A program made the position numbers and the translations under genes. The notes under the pieces are model-generated. The model had not been told where the DNA came from, searched no databases, and saw nothing but the letters and a program-made list of their open reading frames with translations. Below, in pieces: positions 1 to 7,044 of a DNA stretch of 10,954 nucleotides. How positions within the stretch are numbered: position 1 is the first letter of the stretch; every line of letters starts with the position of its first letter. This stretch comes from Nitrososphaerales archaeon TH5895. Lineage in GTDB: Archaea; Thermoproteota; Nitrososphaeria; Nitrososphaerales; Nitrososphaeraceae. The stretch is taken from contig JAATVS010000147.1 of NCBI GenBank assembly GCA_014523695.1, forward strand, positions 1-10,954, in the 5' to 3' direction.

Positions 1-43
1 TGCTTAACATGATTATTATTACAACGATTATTGATATATACAT
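1..43 (-). CDS. N-terminal start of a second cysteine-rich secreted paralogue (partial)
   Basis: Reading leftwards from an ATG at 43-41, the first 14 codons give MYISIIVVIIIMLS and run off the window edge. The gene at 1041 begins MYISIIVV followed by another hydrophobic run, so the two share their first eight residues exactly. The DNA around both starts is also nearly the same (about 22-70 versus 1018-1070), including a TATA box. I infer a tandem paralogue whose body lies outside the window. The visible part is the start of a signal peptide and nothing more can be said about its domains. Confidence 0.6.
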   Translation of the reverse strand, partial: MYISIIVVIIIMLS

Positions 44-60
44 GATGTATGGTGATGTAT

Positions 61-73
61 ATGTTATATATTA
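61..73 (-). promoter_or_regulatory. TATA box for the partial paralogue at the left edge
   Basis: The sequence gttatatatta (63-73) lies with its centre about 24 bases upstream of the ATG at 43. The same 10-mer, gttatatatt, sits at the same distance before the ATG at 1041. This spacing fits an archaeal TATA box driving a leaderless transcript. It also lies just downstream of the cysteine-rich gene that ends at 100, so that gene's 3' end and this promoter share under 60 bases. Confidence 0.5.
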
Positions 74-99
74 GAAATTAGAAAAAGAGATTTTTTTAA

Positions 100-1041
100 T
101 CAGCTTACTTTGCAGTATTCATCTTCAGGCTTTACACTACCATTTTCATCACATATGTCTATAACATTGCAGAATACTTCGTATTCAGGATATCTTAGAC
201 AAAATTCTTCAGGATTATCATTTCTATCATAGCAACCCACTTTGAATTTTACAATGTCACAGAATACACCTTCTCCATCTGGAGGCATATCATTTTCCAT
301 TATATCATCACTATTAATTGCCTTGTTAGTACAATATGGATACTCAGGTCTTACAAAGCCACCTGCGTCACAGATATCTCCAACAGTTTTACAAAAAGTT
401 GAATCATTATAGTTGAGGCAATATTTTTCAGTGTTTTGATCTTTGAAACATCCACCAGGAGCATAACAAATTTCTGCTGGTTTTTTGTTAGTAGCATTAT
501 ACAAAAATTCTACACATGCTACAATATCTGGATGACTAGGACAGTAGTTTTTCTCTCCAAGAATTTGTAATTCACAACTGGCTTGTGTAGTATGATTTTC
601 ACAGCCTGATTGATATCCCTCTGAATAGCCGTCAAATTCTTGACATCCATGAGCCCTTTCTTTATCATAAGGCTTATCGGCTTTACCGTCCTCTGATCCA
701 TACATCCGACAGGCTGCTTTATTCTGGTCATATAGCGCCTCATAGTCTTCTATTTCTACTGGATTATTGATTAGTTCACCGCATTCTTCTTCTGTACGGA
801 GTGCAGCAGATTGACAACCGTCAGTCCACATCTTATTGTAATTATCGCTATGCTCTATACATTCTCTAGCCCTATCCTTGTCGTACTTTCCAGCAAAACC
901 GGAATCATAGCCGTTTATCCAACACTCATGTTCCTCTGCTGTAGCATCATCGCCTGAGTCGTGTCTTACACCGGTTGCAGATACACTGCTTATCGGTATC
1001 ATCATCAATAGTGCCAATACAACGATTATTGAAATATACAT
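100..1041 (-). CDS. Secreted cysteine-rich protein with two kinds of internal repeat
   Basis: The 313-residue product starts with a signal peptide: a hydrophobic stretch to about residue 20, then SVSATG, a plausible signal peptidase site near residue 23. The mature part is acidic and has 22 cysteines, an even number that suits disulphide pairing outside the cell. Two repeat types are visible. Repeat A occurs at about residues 40-87 (C40, C61, C76, C87) and 111-156 (C111, C133, C147, C156), with a shared pattern of YDKxRA, a Cys, then a later GC. Repeat B occurs at 198-237 and 270-310, each with five cysteines and ending ICDxxGxVxPExxYC. N-x-S/T sequons occur near 149, 182 and 212. I do not recognise a named family and assign no function. 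ATG 1041 is supported by a TATA box about 25 bases upstream. A paralogue starts at 43 in the same orientation. Confidence 0.8.
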   Translation of the reverse strand: MYISIIVVLALLMMIPISSVSATGVRHDSGDDATAEEHECWINGYDSGFAGKYDKDRARECIEHSDNYNKMWTDGCQSAALRTEEECGELINNPVEIEDYEALYDQNKAACRMYGSEDGKADKPYDKERAHGCQEFDGYSEGYQSGCENHTTQASCELQILGEKNYCPSHPDIVACVEFLYNATNKKPAEICYAPGGCFKDQNTEKYCLNYNDSTFCKTVGDICDAGGFVRPEYPYCTNKAINSDDIMENDMPPDGEGVFCDIVKFKVGCYDRNDNPEEFCLRYPEYEVFCNVIDICDENGSVKPEDEYCKVS

Positions 1042-1060
1042 AGTATATAGTTGTGTGATG

Positions 1061-1070
1061 GTTATATATT
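1061..1070 (-). promoter_or_regulatory. TATA box for the cysteine-rich gene
   Basis: The sequence gttatatatt is centred about 25 bases upstream of ATG 1041, and no Shine-Dalgarno sequence lies between. This supports a leaderless transcript and the chosen start. The flanking DNA down to the ATG is conserved with the left-edge paralogue (44-70), so the promoter was probably duplicated with the gene. Confidence 0.6.
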
Positions 1071-1190
1071 AACTACTACTAGTACCCACTCGTATGTTAA
1101 CCGATGCCAAAAAATATTTATCTTCTAGGATTTTCAATTAGTTTAGTTCGATGCCGCCACAATACATTCTACCTAAGGAATACATATAAT

Positions 1191-1852
1191 TCAAAAACTT
1201 CTCCAATGATCGGTTATGTAATTATGGGCTTGTCTTGTGTTGAGTGGTGTGGTAGTATTGAGACTTCTTACGTAAAATGCTGCATCTTTAATCTCAACAT
1301 ATGCAGGACGACGGCTTTTTTCTACCACTATCTTAGCAACTGTCTTATTATCATGCCCAGCCGTTCCACTTTAACATAGCTGAAGAATTCCGTACCTATT
1401 TTTTCCTTAATGAGACTTGCTAATTGCTGTAACCATGCGTCCCAATCTTTACTACGTCCAGCAACTTTAAAATCATTCTCAAGTCCGTAAACTGAGCCAT
1501 CATCCTGTACGCCTACAAGTAGTATTCCGCCAGCTGAATTCATGAATGCAGAGATGGTGGTAACGACTTCATTCTTCAAAGTCTCTTTCATGCCTTTAAA
1601 CTGCCTCTCTAAGTTTTCATTATTTGTCTCATTGGGCTTAGTTCGGACTGACGGGGTTGGTTCTAACATTGATGCTTTGAATTCAAGCGTATCTGATTCT
1701 CCACTCTTTATCAATTCGTAAAGAGCGAGGTTTTTTTCTTTTTCCAGCAATATAGAGGGATTTGCTGGTTCTAACTGTGGATTGTCTTGGATTTTCGAAA
1801 GTATATCTATAACTGTGGCAACATCAATACCTAGTTCCTTAGCACTGAGGGG
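1191..1852 (-). pseudogene. Broken AlbA_2 (Schlafen-type) putative nucleic-acid-binding protein
   Basis: The frame 1750-1328 (possible TTG start at 1750) encodes an AlbA_2/Schlafen-like N-terminal core. It has GESDTLEFKAS, then ISAFMNSAGGILLVGVQDDG, matching the family pattern E-x-LEFK ... AFxNxxGGxLLxGVxDDG. It stops at 1328, but shifting one base near 1354-1360 continues with HDNKTVAKIVVEKSRRPAYV, then AAFYVRSLNTTTPLNTRQA, and ends at TGA 1193-1191. That tail (a strand, then the R-x-x-N/S-T-T-xxL motif) is typical of the C-terminal end of these proteins. The same frame is also open upstream of 1750 to a stop at 1855-1853. It reads ELGIDVATVIDIL and NPQLEPANPS with no ATG, so the natural N-terminus seems lost. 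I call it a truncated and frameshifted gene. One base-calling error could explain the frameshift but not the missing start. Confidence 0.7.
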
Positions 1853-1896
1853 CTATGTTATCTATCGTTATTTATGGGATCAGGTTTCAGGCTAAG

Positions 1897-1917
1897 TCTT
1901 ATAATAAAGTTATATAA
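1897..1917 (+). promoter_or_regulatory. A/T-rich probable TATA region for the 1932 gene
   Basis: The stretch cttataataaagttatataa contains two TATA-like cores. Their centres lie about 29 and 18 bases upstream of ATG 1932. The first is the better fit to archaeal spacing for a leaderless or near-leaderless transcript. No Shine-Dalgarno sequence precedes the ATG. Confidence 0.35.
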
Positions 1918-1931
1918 TTTACATAACAACT

Positions 1932-2537
1932 ATGAATAACGGCGTGAATGAATCGGATAGTATAGATTCAGCAGAGATACTAAAGCTAATTGAATATATT
2001 CCCATCACTGGCAATCTTCCGACTAATGGTCGGCTTGCAGAGAATATAACGATTGACTCCCAATTTTACTTTGACAGTATACATCGTAATGGCAGTCTGA
2101 GGGATATCATAAGGCTCATAAATGAAGAACTCGAAAAAGAAGCACGAAAAGCACGGCACAGGAGGCAATGGAAGAACATTTTTCTTCTAGAATCGGCACA
2201 GCAGCGGTATATCCAGCTGCATGAGATAGGTTGCTCGTATCCGATAGAATATTTATTATTCGATTTTTGCTTAGCGATATTGGATGGGGACTATCTTGAC
2301 GCAGTCTTATATCAATTACACTCCTATCATATTCTTGGTATTTCTAAATCATTCAATCTGTTATTATCTGTGATTATAAATGAACAGTTAGTGTATGATA
2401 AGGATGTAAAACGATTAATCATATTACTTGCAAAGGCAATTGAACCACGTAATGCAGATCAGTATATTGATACCTTCGGGGAGGATTTCAAAAATCGCTA
2501 TCTTCTATATAAAGAAGAATCAAGCAAGAAATTATAA
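1932..2537 (+). CDS. Hypothetical helical protein, 201 residues
   Basis: The gene encodes a 201-residue soluble-looking protein without signal peptide or membrane segment. Most of it looks alpha-helical. A basic, highly charged helix (EELEKEARKARHRRQWK, around residues 66-82) is followed by a hydrophobic helical part with YPIEYLLFDFCLAILDGDYL around 102-121 and a leucine/isoleucine-rich segment near 140-165. I do not recognise the family and give no function. It runs opposite to the gene remnant on its left and converges on the membrane-anchored gene on its right, so it is probably transcribed alone. The ATG at 1932 is preceded by an A/T-rich TATA-like region. The length and amino-acid composition look like a real protein, not a chance reading frame. 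Confidence 0.65.
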   Translation: MNNGVNESDSIDSAEILKLIEYIPITGNLPTNGRLAENITIDSQFYFDSIHRNGSLRDIIRLINEELEKEARKARHRRQWKNIFLLESAQQRYIQLHEIGCSYPIEYLLFDFCLAILDGDYLDAVLYQLHSYHILGISKSFNLLLSVIINEQLVYDKDVKRLIILLAKAIEPRNADQYIDTFGEDFKNRYLLYKEESSKKL

Positions 2538-2590
2538 GAAATATCGATAGAACTAATTATTCATTTGAAATGCCAATGAACCAGTATTAC

Positions 2591-2616
2591 AAAAAAATAA
2601 ATGAATTTTATTTATT
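2591..2616 (-). terminator. A/T hairpin with U-tract between convergent genes
   Basis: The arms aataaat (2596-2602) and atttatt (2610-2616) can pair around a 7-base loop. On the minus strand the hairpin is followed by a run of seven Ts (2597-2591, partly in the stem). This suits termination of the leftward gene that ends at 2641. The stem has no G or C, so in archaea the T-run is probably the effective part. Confidence 0.35.
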
Positions 2617-2640
2617 CATGGGTGATGGATCTATTCTTTT

Positions 2641-3165
2641 TTAGTCTTCAAAGACATATGAAGAACTTGTGCTGGGCCATACTGCATAGTTATCTATTGT
2701 TTGAACATCACCGTCTGGATATGTAACTGTGAATTTATATACGCCAGACGGAAGACTATCAAATGAATATGCACCCTGAGAATTGGTTGCTACGGAAGCA
2801 GAGTAGCCTGCATTCATATCTGCTGAGTATATTAATCCCATTTGTTTATACGCTACTATAGATGCTCCATTAACAGGATGTCCAGTTTGACTAGTGACTA
2901 AACCATTGACCTCTCCCACGTCTGCATGAGTAACGGGTAATGATGATGCTTTGATTGCTTCTTTTGCTGTATTCAACTCTATCGATCCGATGTTATCATC
3001 CAAATTTGTATTGCTAGGCAGTATTTTTACAACTACTATAAAAGCAGTCAGTGCTATAAAAACAATACTGACTACAATTCCAAAGATAGCTTTACCACTC
3101 GCACCTTTCTTGTACTGTCTTTTCTCGTTGATTAGTTCCTGTCTTCTTATTGAAGGAGTATTCAT
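2641..3165 (-). CDS. Membrane-anchored protein with carboxypeptidase-regulatory-like domain
   Basis: The 174-residue product has a basic cytoplasmic N-terminus (residues 1-25), one strong membrane helix at about 27-48 (IFGIVVSIVFIALTAFIVVV), a linker, and an extracytoplasmic C-terminal domain from about residue 84. That domain shows the CarboxypepD_reg-like pattern: GEVNGLVTSQTGHPVNGASI, then TNSQGAYSFDSLPSGVYKFT, a beta-sandwich fold seen as a surface or adhesion module. No catalytic residues of a peptidase are present. The protein ends shortly after this single domain, so it is probably a small surface protein with an N-in, C-out topology. A TATA-like catattattt (about 3213-3223) lies some 50 bases upstream of the ATG, which would give a short leader of about 25 bases. 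It is convergent with the 1932 gene. The domain call is firm and the role is unknown. Confidence 0.75.
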   Translation of the reverse strand: MNTPSIRRQELINEKRQYKKGASGKAIFGIVVSIVFIALTAFIVVVKILPSNTNLDDNIGSIELNTAKEAIKASSLPVTHADVGEVNGLVTSQTGHPVNGASIVAYKQMGLIYSADMNAGYSASVATNSQGAYSFDSLPSGVYKFTVTYPDGDVQTIDNYAVWPSTSSSYVFED

Positions 3166-3360
3166 CTCCGAACAATCACTTCCTCTTCAGCCATATTCTA
3201 ATAACTTTAGCAAATAATATGTTTAATCATATTTCATCGATATATCTCGTAAAGGATTATAACATTACTACATAAGAAACTGAAGCTATTATATGATATG
3301 AATTATGGGTTAAGAAAGAACTTCAATAATGGAGGCGTTTTACGGTAGTTGTCAAATATC

Positions 3361-3471
3361 ATGCAGTTTAGTGTAAAAACTTTTCCCGAAAATCATGTCC
3401 TATTCTACATAGCAGCAGCAACTACCATGATCGCAGGGATTTTACATCTAATGATGGTCTTTGTGTGTTAA
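3361..3471 (+). pseudogene. Relic of the four-helix membrane protein family (first helix only)
   Basis: A 36-codon frame from ATG 3361 to TAA 3469-3471 contains YIAAATTMIAGILHLMM. This matches YIAAAATLAGGILHLMM, the first membrane helix of the intact gene at 6026-6529. After LMM the frame gives VFVC and stops, and I see no continuation of the family in any frame. It is therefore most simply a 3'-truncated copy. A purine-rich ggagg lies at 3331-3335, about 26 bases upstream, too far for a ribosome site. It could still be expressed as a one-helix peptide, but nothing shows this. Confidence 0.6.
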
Positions 3472-3931
3472 TTTCCCACCTTGTTTTCTTGATCTTCAGT
3501 TAGATTTCAGAACATATTCTTTCAATGTGGACTTATGATTATTTGATCTCTTCATATTGTACGCATTTGTACTATGCTTATTTGACATAACAACCAAAGA
3601 CTATATAATGAGAAGTCTCACGTATTGATGCTAATTTGAGTCATTTTTGTTTATACGGATAGATAGTATCGGTTGAAGATCTGCTAAATGTAATGGCTAG
3701 ATTTGTAGTAACACACATATCATTTGAAGTAGCATGGCATTTTATCACGTATAAAAATCAAAGTAACTACAGAAAAGAAAAGTCATAAGGTATTGCAAAA
3801 TCAGTTCTCTCCCAGATGCACTTCAGTCATGAAAGATTAAAGTATAGTTGTTTTATCGGTCAAGTGTGGGTGACTCATTTTGACACGGAATATTCTTGCT
3901 AGTGATTCCATTTTCAAACTATGTGTAGTTT
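3472..3931. other. 460-base stretch without a recognisable gene
   Basis: A/T-rich DNA between the membrane-protein relic and the 3' end of the NADH dehydrogenase gene. The longest ATG frame I noticed is 31 codons on the plus strand (3693-3788, starting MARFVVTHISFEVAW). It shows no similarity I know and no clear promoter, so I do not call it. No tandem repeats, tRNA-like cloverleaf or CRISPR repeats were seen. It is probably decayed intergenic DNA. Confidence 0.4.
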
Positions 3932-5434
3932 TCATCTTTCTCTAATTCCAGGAAGCTGTATTTTGTCAACGATAGACCTAGTGTTATTTACTTCTATAAA
4001 TGTTTTCAGTCTAGTTATGTCATTCTTTTTAAATAATATATCCATAGTCCAATCTAGTGCAACCTTCCACTTTTTTTCAAACGTTGGAAGATTAGCTAGA
4101 TAATATATGCGCCACAGAAGCCATGCATTAAACCCATGTACTTTGTGTCCTAGTAAAATACCTACGCCATTTCTCTTTCCAATTTTTGCCATCACTCCTA
4201 TCGTTTTATAATTGATTTTTGTCTTAAAGTTGTTATCTGCTCCTCGATTATTGTACTCTCTTATCCTCTTAATCTCGGAGATTATATTTCTAGCAACTAC
4301 TGTCCCCTGTCTTATTGCATGCTGTGCTGTTGGTGGGTATGATTTTCCTGTATTAGGATCTAATATGGATGCACAATCTCCGAGGGCGAAAACGCCTGTT
4401 TGTCCCATGACTTCCAGATAGCTATTAACCATAATTCGTCCGGCTTTATCATGTTCACAGAATGGCAGATCAGTTATGAATTTACAAGGCTTCACGCCTC
4501 CAGCCCAGATTAAGGTTTTGCTCGATATTATTGTATTATTGTTCAGGTTCACAGTGCTCATGCTTGCATTCATAACGCGTGAATTCAACATAACTTCGAC
4601 CCCTTTTTCTTTTAGGCTTTGTAATGCAAATTTGGACAAGTCTTCTGTTACCTCTGGTAAAATACTCCCATGGGAATCAACAAGTATAACTCTAACATAT
4701 TTGGATTTGATATTGTGATAAAAATTATCGATGGAATTATGGATAAAACTATTTATCTCTCCAACTGTTTCTATACCAGCAAATCCTCCCCCAACTACGA
4801 CAAAGGTCATCAACTGCTTTAGTTGTTCTTCATTCTCATATTCAAGATCCGCTTGTTCTAGCATATTTATAATATGATCTCTCAAGATTATGGCGTCATG
4901 TAAGGTTTTTATAGTGAAAGCATGATTGGCAATATTCGTATTTCCAAAGAAATTTGTTTCGTTCCCAACCGCAAGAACAAGATAATCGTACTTTAAAATG
5001 TGATAACAGATACTGCTGCTTTGGTGTTGCCAACTAGTTTGGACACCTTTATTATTGTCATCCACACTGTGTATTATGACAACTTGTTTATTTTGTAACT
5101 CAATAGATACTGTGCTCGCTTCATAAAATTTAGTTCGTCTGTTGCATAAGGTTCTAAGAGGTGTTGCTATATGTGTTGGTTCTATCGTACCAGATATTAC
5201 TTCTGGAAGCATAGGTGTAAACAGAAAGTAATATCCTTACTCACCAATGTAATTTCTACATCGGCATTATTTTGAAATTCTGCTTGAAGCTTCTTTAAAA
5301 CTTGTATTCCAGCAAAACCTCCCTCCCAGAATCAAAATGCGTTTGACTGGTGTTTGAGAAGTAGTAATTGTACAGCCGTGAAATTTACTATGTCTATGAA
5401 ATGTATTCTTATAAACAGAGTCTTTATTTTCCAT
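3932..5434 (-). pseudogene. Type II NADH:quinone dehydrogenase (NDH-2), with two frameshifts near the 5' end
   Basis: NDH-2 is a peripheral membrane flavoprotein that passes electrons from NADH via FAD to quinone without pumping protons. The long intact frame runs from 5212 (ATG, the Met in PMLPEV) to TGA 3934-3932, 426 residues. It has the NADH-binding Rossmann motif FVVVGGGFAGIETVGE, the FAD contact GVFALGDCAS and the quinone-side motif PTAQHAIRQG. The FAD-binding N-terminus lies upstream in other frames. From ATG 5434 the protein reads MENKDS to KRILILGG, then an extra base in the C/G-rich run at 5318-5327 shifts the frame. GFAGIQVLKKLQAEF to ITLVSKD continues in the second frame, and a missing base near 5229-5233 returns to the frame of YFLFTPMLPEV. 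Corrected, the protein would have 500 residues, a normal size for the family, with FAD motif at about 37-42 and NAD motif at about 215-220. A start at 5212 would lack the FAD-binding motif, so that shorter product should not work. Confidence 0.85.
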
Positions 5435-5993
5435 ATGTATATAGTTAAATGTGTACTGAAGATTAACACTCCTTAATATCAAGATGGATCTATCAAATAA
5501 GTATGATATTAATTCATGACAGTCTTTATTATATGCAACAACTCCATATAGCTTATGAAAGCCAGTTATTTATCATTAACATTAATAAGGAGAATTTGTT
5601 ATTTAAATGAAATTTTCTTTTTTAACTACGTAATACACCTATGCATTATAACTTCGGCAGATTATTGATTTAATCAATCGGTTCTAGACCAGGTTGACAC
5701 ATAATAGGTTCCTAGATCACTTTTGAAATTCTGAAAAGAATTCAGGATGGAAATAAATGTATCGTATATGAAAATGTACAATTTAACGTGAGTAATGCTT
5801 TGCACCTATCACTTTATACTTACACTTACGACTTAGCATACGAAAGGTATCGTACTATGTCATATCAAAAACCTAACTAATTCTAAGGAATGTGGTAAGC
5901 ATTTCTTTTGATTAATAATCGCCTTTATATTTGATACATTGGAATACAGTTATCTTAAGATCAGTTGTGATTTTTTTGCTCTAATACTGACCA
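5435..5993. other. 560-base intergenic region between divergent genes
   Basis: This A/T-rich gap separates the leftward NADH dehydrogenase gene from the rightward membrane protein gene at 6026. No gene of convincing length is present. One perfect inverted repeat, attgatt-t-aatcaat, lies at 5664-5678, but it is short, A/T-rich and about 230 bases from the nearest start. The plus-strand frame that could extend the right-hand gene back to a TTG at 5939 is judged noncoding because a TATA box lies inside it. Confidence 0.4.
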
Positions 5994-6001
5994 GACTATA
6001 T
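5994..6001 (+). promoter_or_regulatory. TATA box for the four-helix membrane gene
   Basis: The sequence actatatc is centred about 28 bases before ATG 6026, with no Shine-Dalgarno sequence between. The spacing fits a leaderless archaeal transcript and favours the ATG at 6026 over the TTG at 5939. Confidence 0.45.
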
Positions 6002-6025
6002 CTCTTACAATTATACAATAAAATT

Positions 6026-6529
6026 ATGAAAAAAAATAAAAATAAGATGACTTCCTCACTTGCCTCCTACGAAGTCAGATCTATTAAAAAGCAGTCTCTT
6101 AACACAGAAAGTCATCTACTTGGATATATCGCGGCAGCTGCTACTTTAGCAGGAGGAATACTTCATCTTATGATGATAGGATCTTCTCTGAAACCAGATA
6201 ATTTTCCAATGGAATTACTTCCATATACTGACGCCCTGTTTATTGTAGCAGGGATAGCTCAGATGTTATGGGCTTTACCAATGATCAAAAATTGGGGATT
6301 ACGTTGGTATTACATCGGGATGGCAGGAACAATAGCGTTGACTATATTATTGGCATTAACTAGAATTCCAAATGAAATCACAGATGCTGCATTACAAGAT
6401 AGAAATCCAATGGCTCTACTAACTGAAATAGCTCAATTGCTCTATATTGGAGTAACAGCAATTATAATAGTTAGAAAAAAGGTATCTCCCATAAGGTATC
6501 TTGGTATCCATAAGCTAGCCTATCCTTAG
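6026..6529 (+). CDS. Four-helix integral membrane protein of an archaeal paralogous family
   Basis: The 167-residue product begins with a lysine-rich cytoplasmic tail (MKKNKNKMTSS, to about residue 32), followed by four predicted membrane helices. Helix 1 is LLGYIAAAATLAGGILHLMM. Helix 2 contains ALFIVAGIAQMLWALPMI. Helix 3 contains YYIGMAGTIALTILLAL, followed by the loop TRIPN. Helix 4 contains LTEIAQLLYIGVTAIIIV and a basic tail follows it. The combination of HLMM in helix 1, GIAQ in helix 2 and TRIPN after helix 3 is one I associate with a multi-copy family in ammonia-oxidising archaea whose function is unknown to me. A truncated copy of helix 1 lies at 3361-3471. The histidine and methionine pair in helix 1 is kept in both copies and could bind metal, but this is speculation. 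I chose ATG 6026 because a TATA box lies 28 bases upstream. An in-frame TTG at 5939 would add 29 residues. Confidence 0.8.
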   Translation: MKKNKNKMTSSLASYEVRSIKKQSLNTESHLLGYIAAAATLAGGILHLMMIGSSLKPDNFPMELLPYTDALFIVAGIAQMLWALPMIKNWGLRWYYIGMAGTIALTILLALTRIPNEITDAALQDRNPMALLTEIAQLLYIGVTAIIIVRKKVSPIRYLGIHKLAYP

Positions 6530-6531
6530 AA

Positions 6532-6835
6532 TCATAACCTGCTAAGCTTTTTTTTCACTATCACTAAGTATGTTATATCATGTTTAAAATTAGTGTCTTC
6601 TAAAGGGTTGTCAGGGGCGTCTTTGTAATGTATTATATAATTGACCTGTGAAATGGTTCTGTCAATAGATAATAACCATCTGCTACGGCTTTGGATGATC
6701 CCTCCTCAGTGACACCGAAAATACCATTTCGTGGAGATATCTCTTCAAACTCTCCTAGTTAATTACTGGTAGCTCTAACAATATAGAATGATCTGAGATT
6801 CTAGTATACGGAACAAATATGAAGATGGAGGGGGC
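6532..6835 (-). pseudogene. Relic of a secreted-protein C-terminal domain, two frameshifts
   Basis: Three consecutive minus-strand pieces in shifting frames read as one domain. From about 6835 to 6758: VPYTRISDHSILLELPVIN. After a shift near 6752-6760: GEFEEISPRNGIFGVTEEG, then KAVADGYYLLTEPF. After a shift near 6655: YIIHYKDAPDNPLEDTNFKHD, read as YIIHYKD, NPLEDTNF and HDITYLVIVK, ending at TGA 6534-6532. I associate the pattern LPxxN ... GIFGV ... AVSDGYxLxxEPL ... HYK ... DxTYxLxVK with the C-terminal part of secreted proteins common in ammonia-oxidising archaea. That link is from memory. The N-terminal part and signal peptide are not found. The T-run that could terminate the 6026 gene (6548-6555) lies inside the last codons of this relic. 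Confidence 0.55.
6540..6555 (+). terminator. Possible terminator T-run after the four-helix gene
   Basis: A run of eight Ts at 6548-6555 follows 19 bases after the stop codon at 6529. Archaeal RNA polymerase can stop at such U-tracts without a strong hairpin. The run also encodes lysines in the antisense relic, so it may be coincidental. Confidence 0.3.
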
Positions 6836-6929
6836 AACTTGGTCTGATCAAATGATCCGAATGATCGAACAGTAGCGATACCCCAATTATCATACGTATG
6901 ACAAAAGATCTTGGCAACCTTGTTTCTAC

Positions 6930-7031
6930 AATGCTGATCTGAGAAATTCCAGTCTTTCAAATGCTATTCTTCAAAACGCCTACGTGGGTGATGCTGATCT
7001 AAGGATACATTTTTTTCTAGAGCTGAATTAA
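6930..7031 (+). pseudogene. Pentapeptide-repeat relic
   Basis: The plus strand reads NADLR NSSLS NAILQ NAYVG DADLR in five consecutive pentapeptides (6930-7004). These match the pentapeptide-repeat rule A(D/N)LXX with a small residue two before the central Leu. The frame ends at TAA 7029-7031. Upstream, the frame is open for a few codons but has no repeat pattern, and no start or promoter is visible. I infer the last piece of a once longer right-handed beta-helix protein. The piece is too short to be functional alone and no target can be inferred. Confidence 0.5.
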
Positions 7032-7044
7032 TTAATACCGTATA

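Noticed and set aside
519..743. Minus-strand reading frame of 74 codons inside the cysteine-rich gene
   Set aside because: It overlaps a better gene with signal peptide and repeats in another frame, and shows no recognisable protein features.
1104..1379. Plus-strand reading frame of 91 codons
   Set aside because: Antisense to the C-terminal end of the AlbA_2 gene, whose minus-strand reading is clearly protein-like. No promoter.
2951..3217. Plus-strand frame rich in hydrophobic residues
   Set aside because: It is the antisense of the membrane helix of the minus-strand gene; the hydrophobicity is a mirror effect.
4212..4718. Two plus-strand frames opposite NDH-2
   Set aside because: The minus strand carries the conserved NDH-2 motifs; these are shadows.
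5664..5678. Perfect inverted repeat attgatt-t-aatcaat as a possible operator
   Set aside because: Short, pure A/T-rich background, far from both flanking starts, and not repeated elsewhere in the window.
6775..6960. 61-codon minus-strand frame starting MKDWNFSDQ
   Set aside because: Antisense to the pentapeptide relic and in another phase from the secreted-domain relic. No motif, no promoter.
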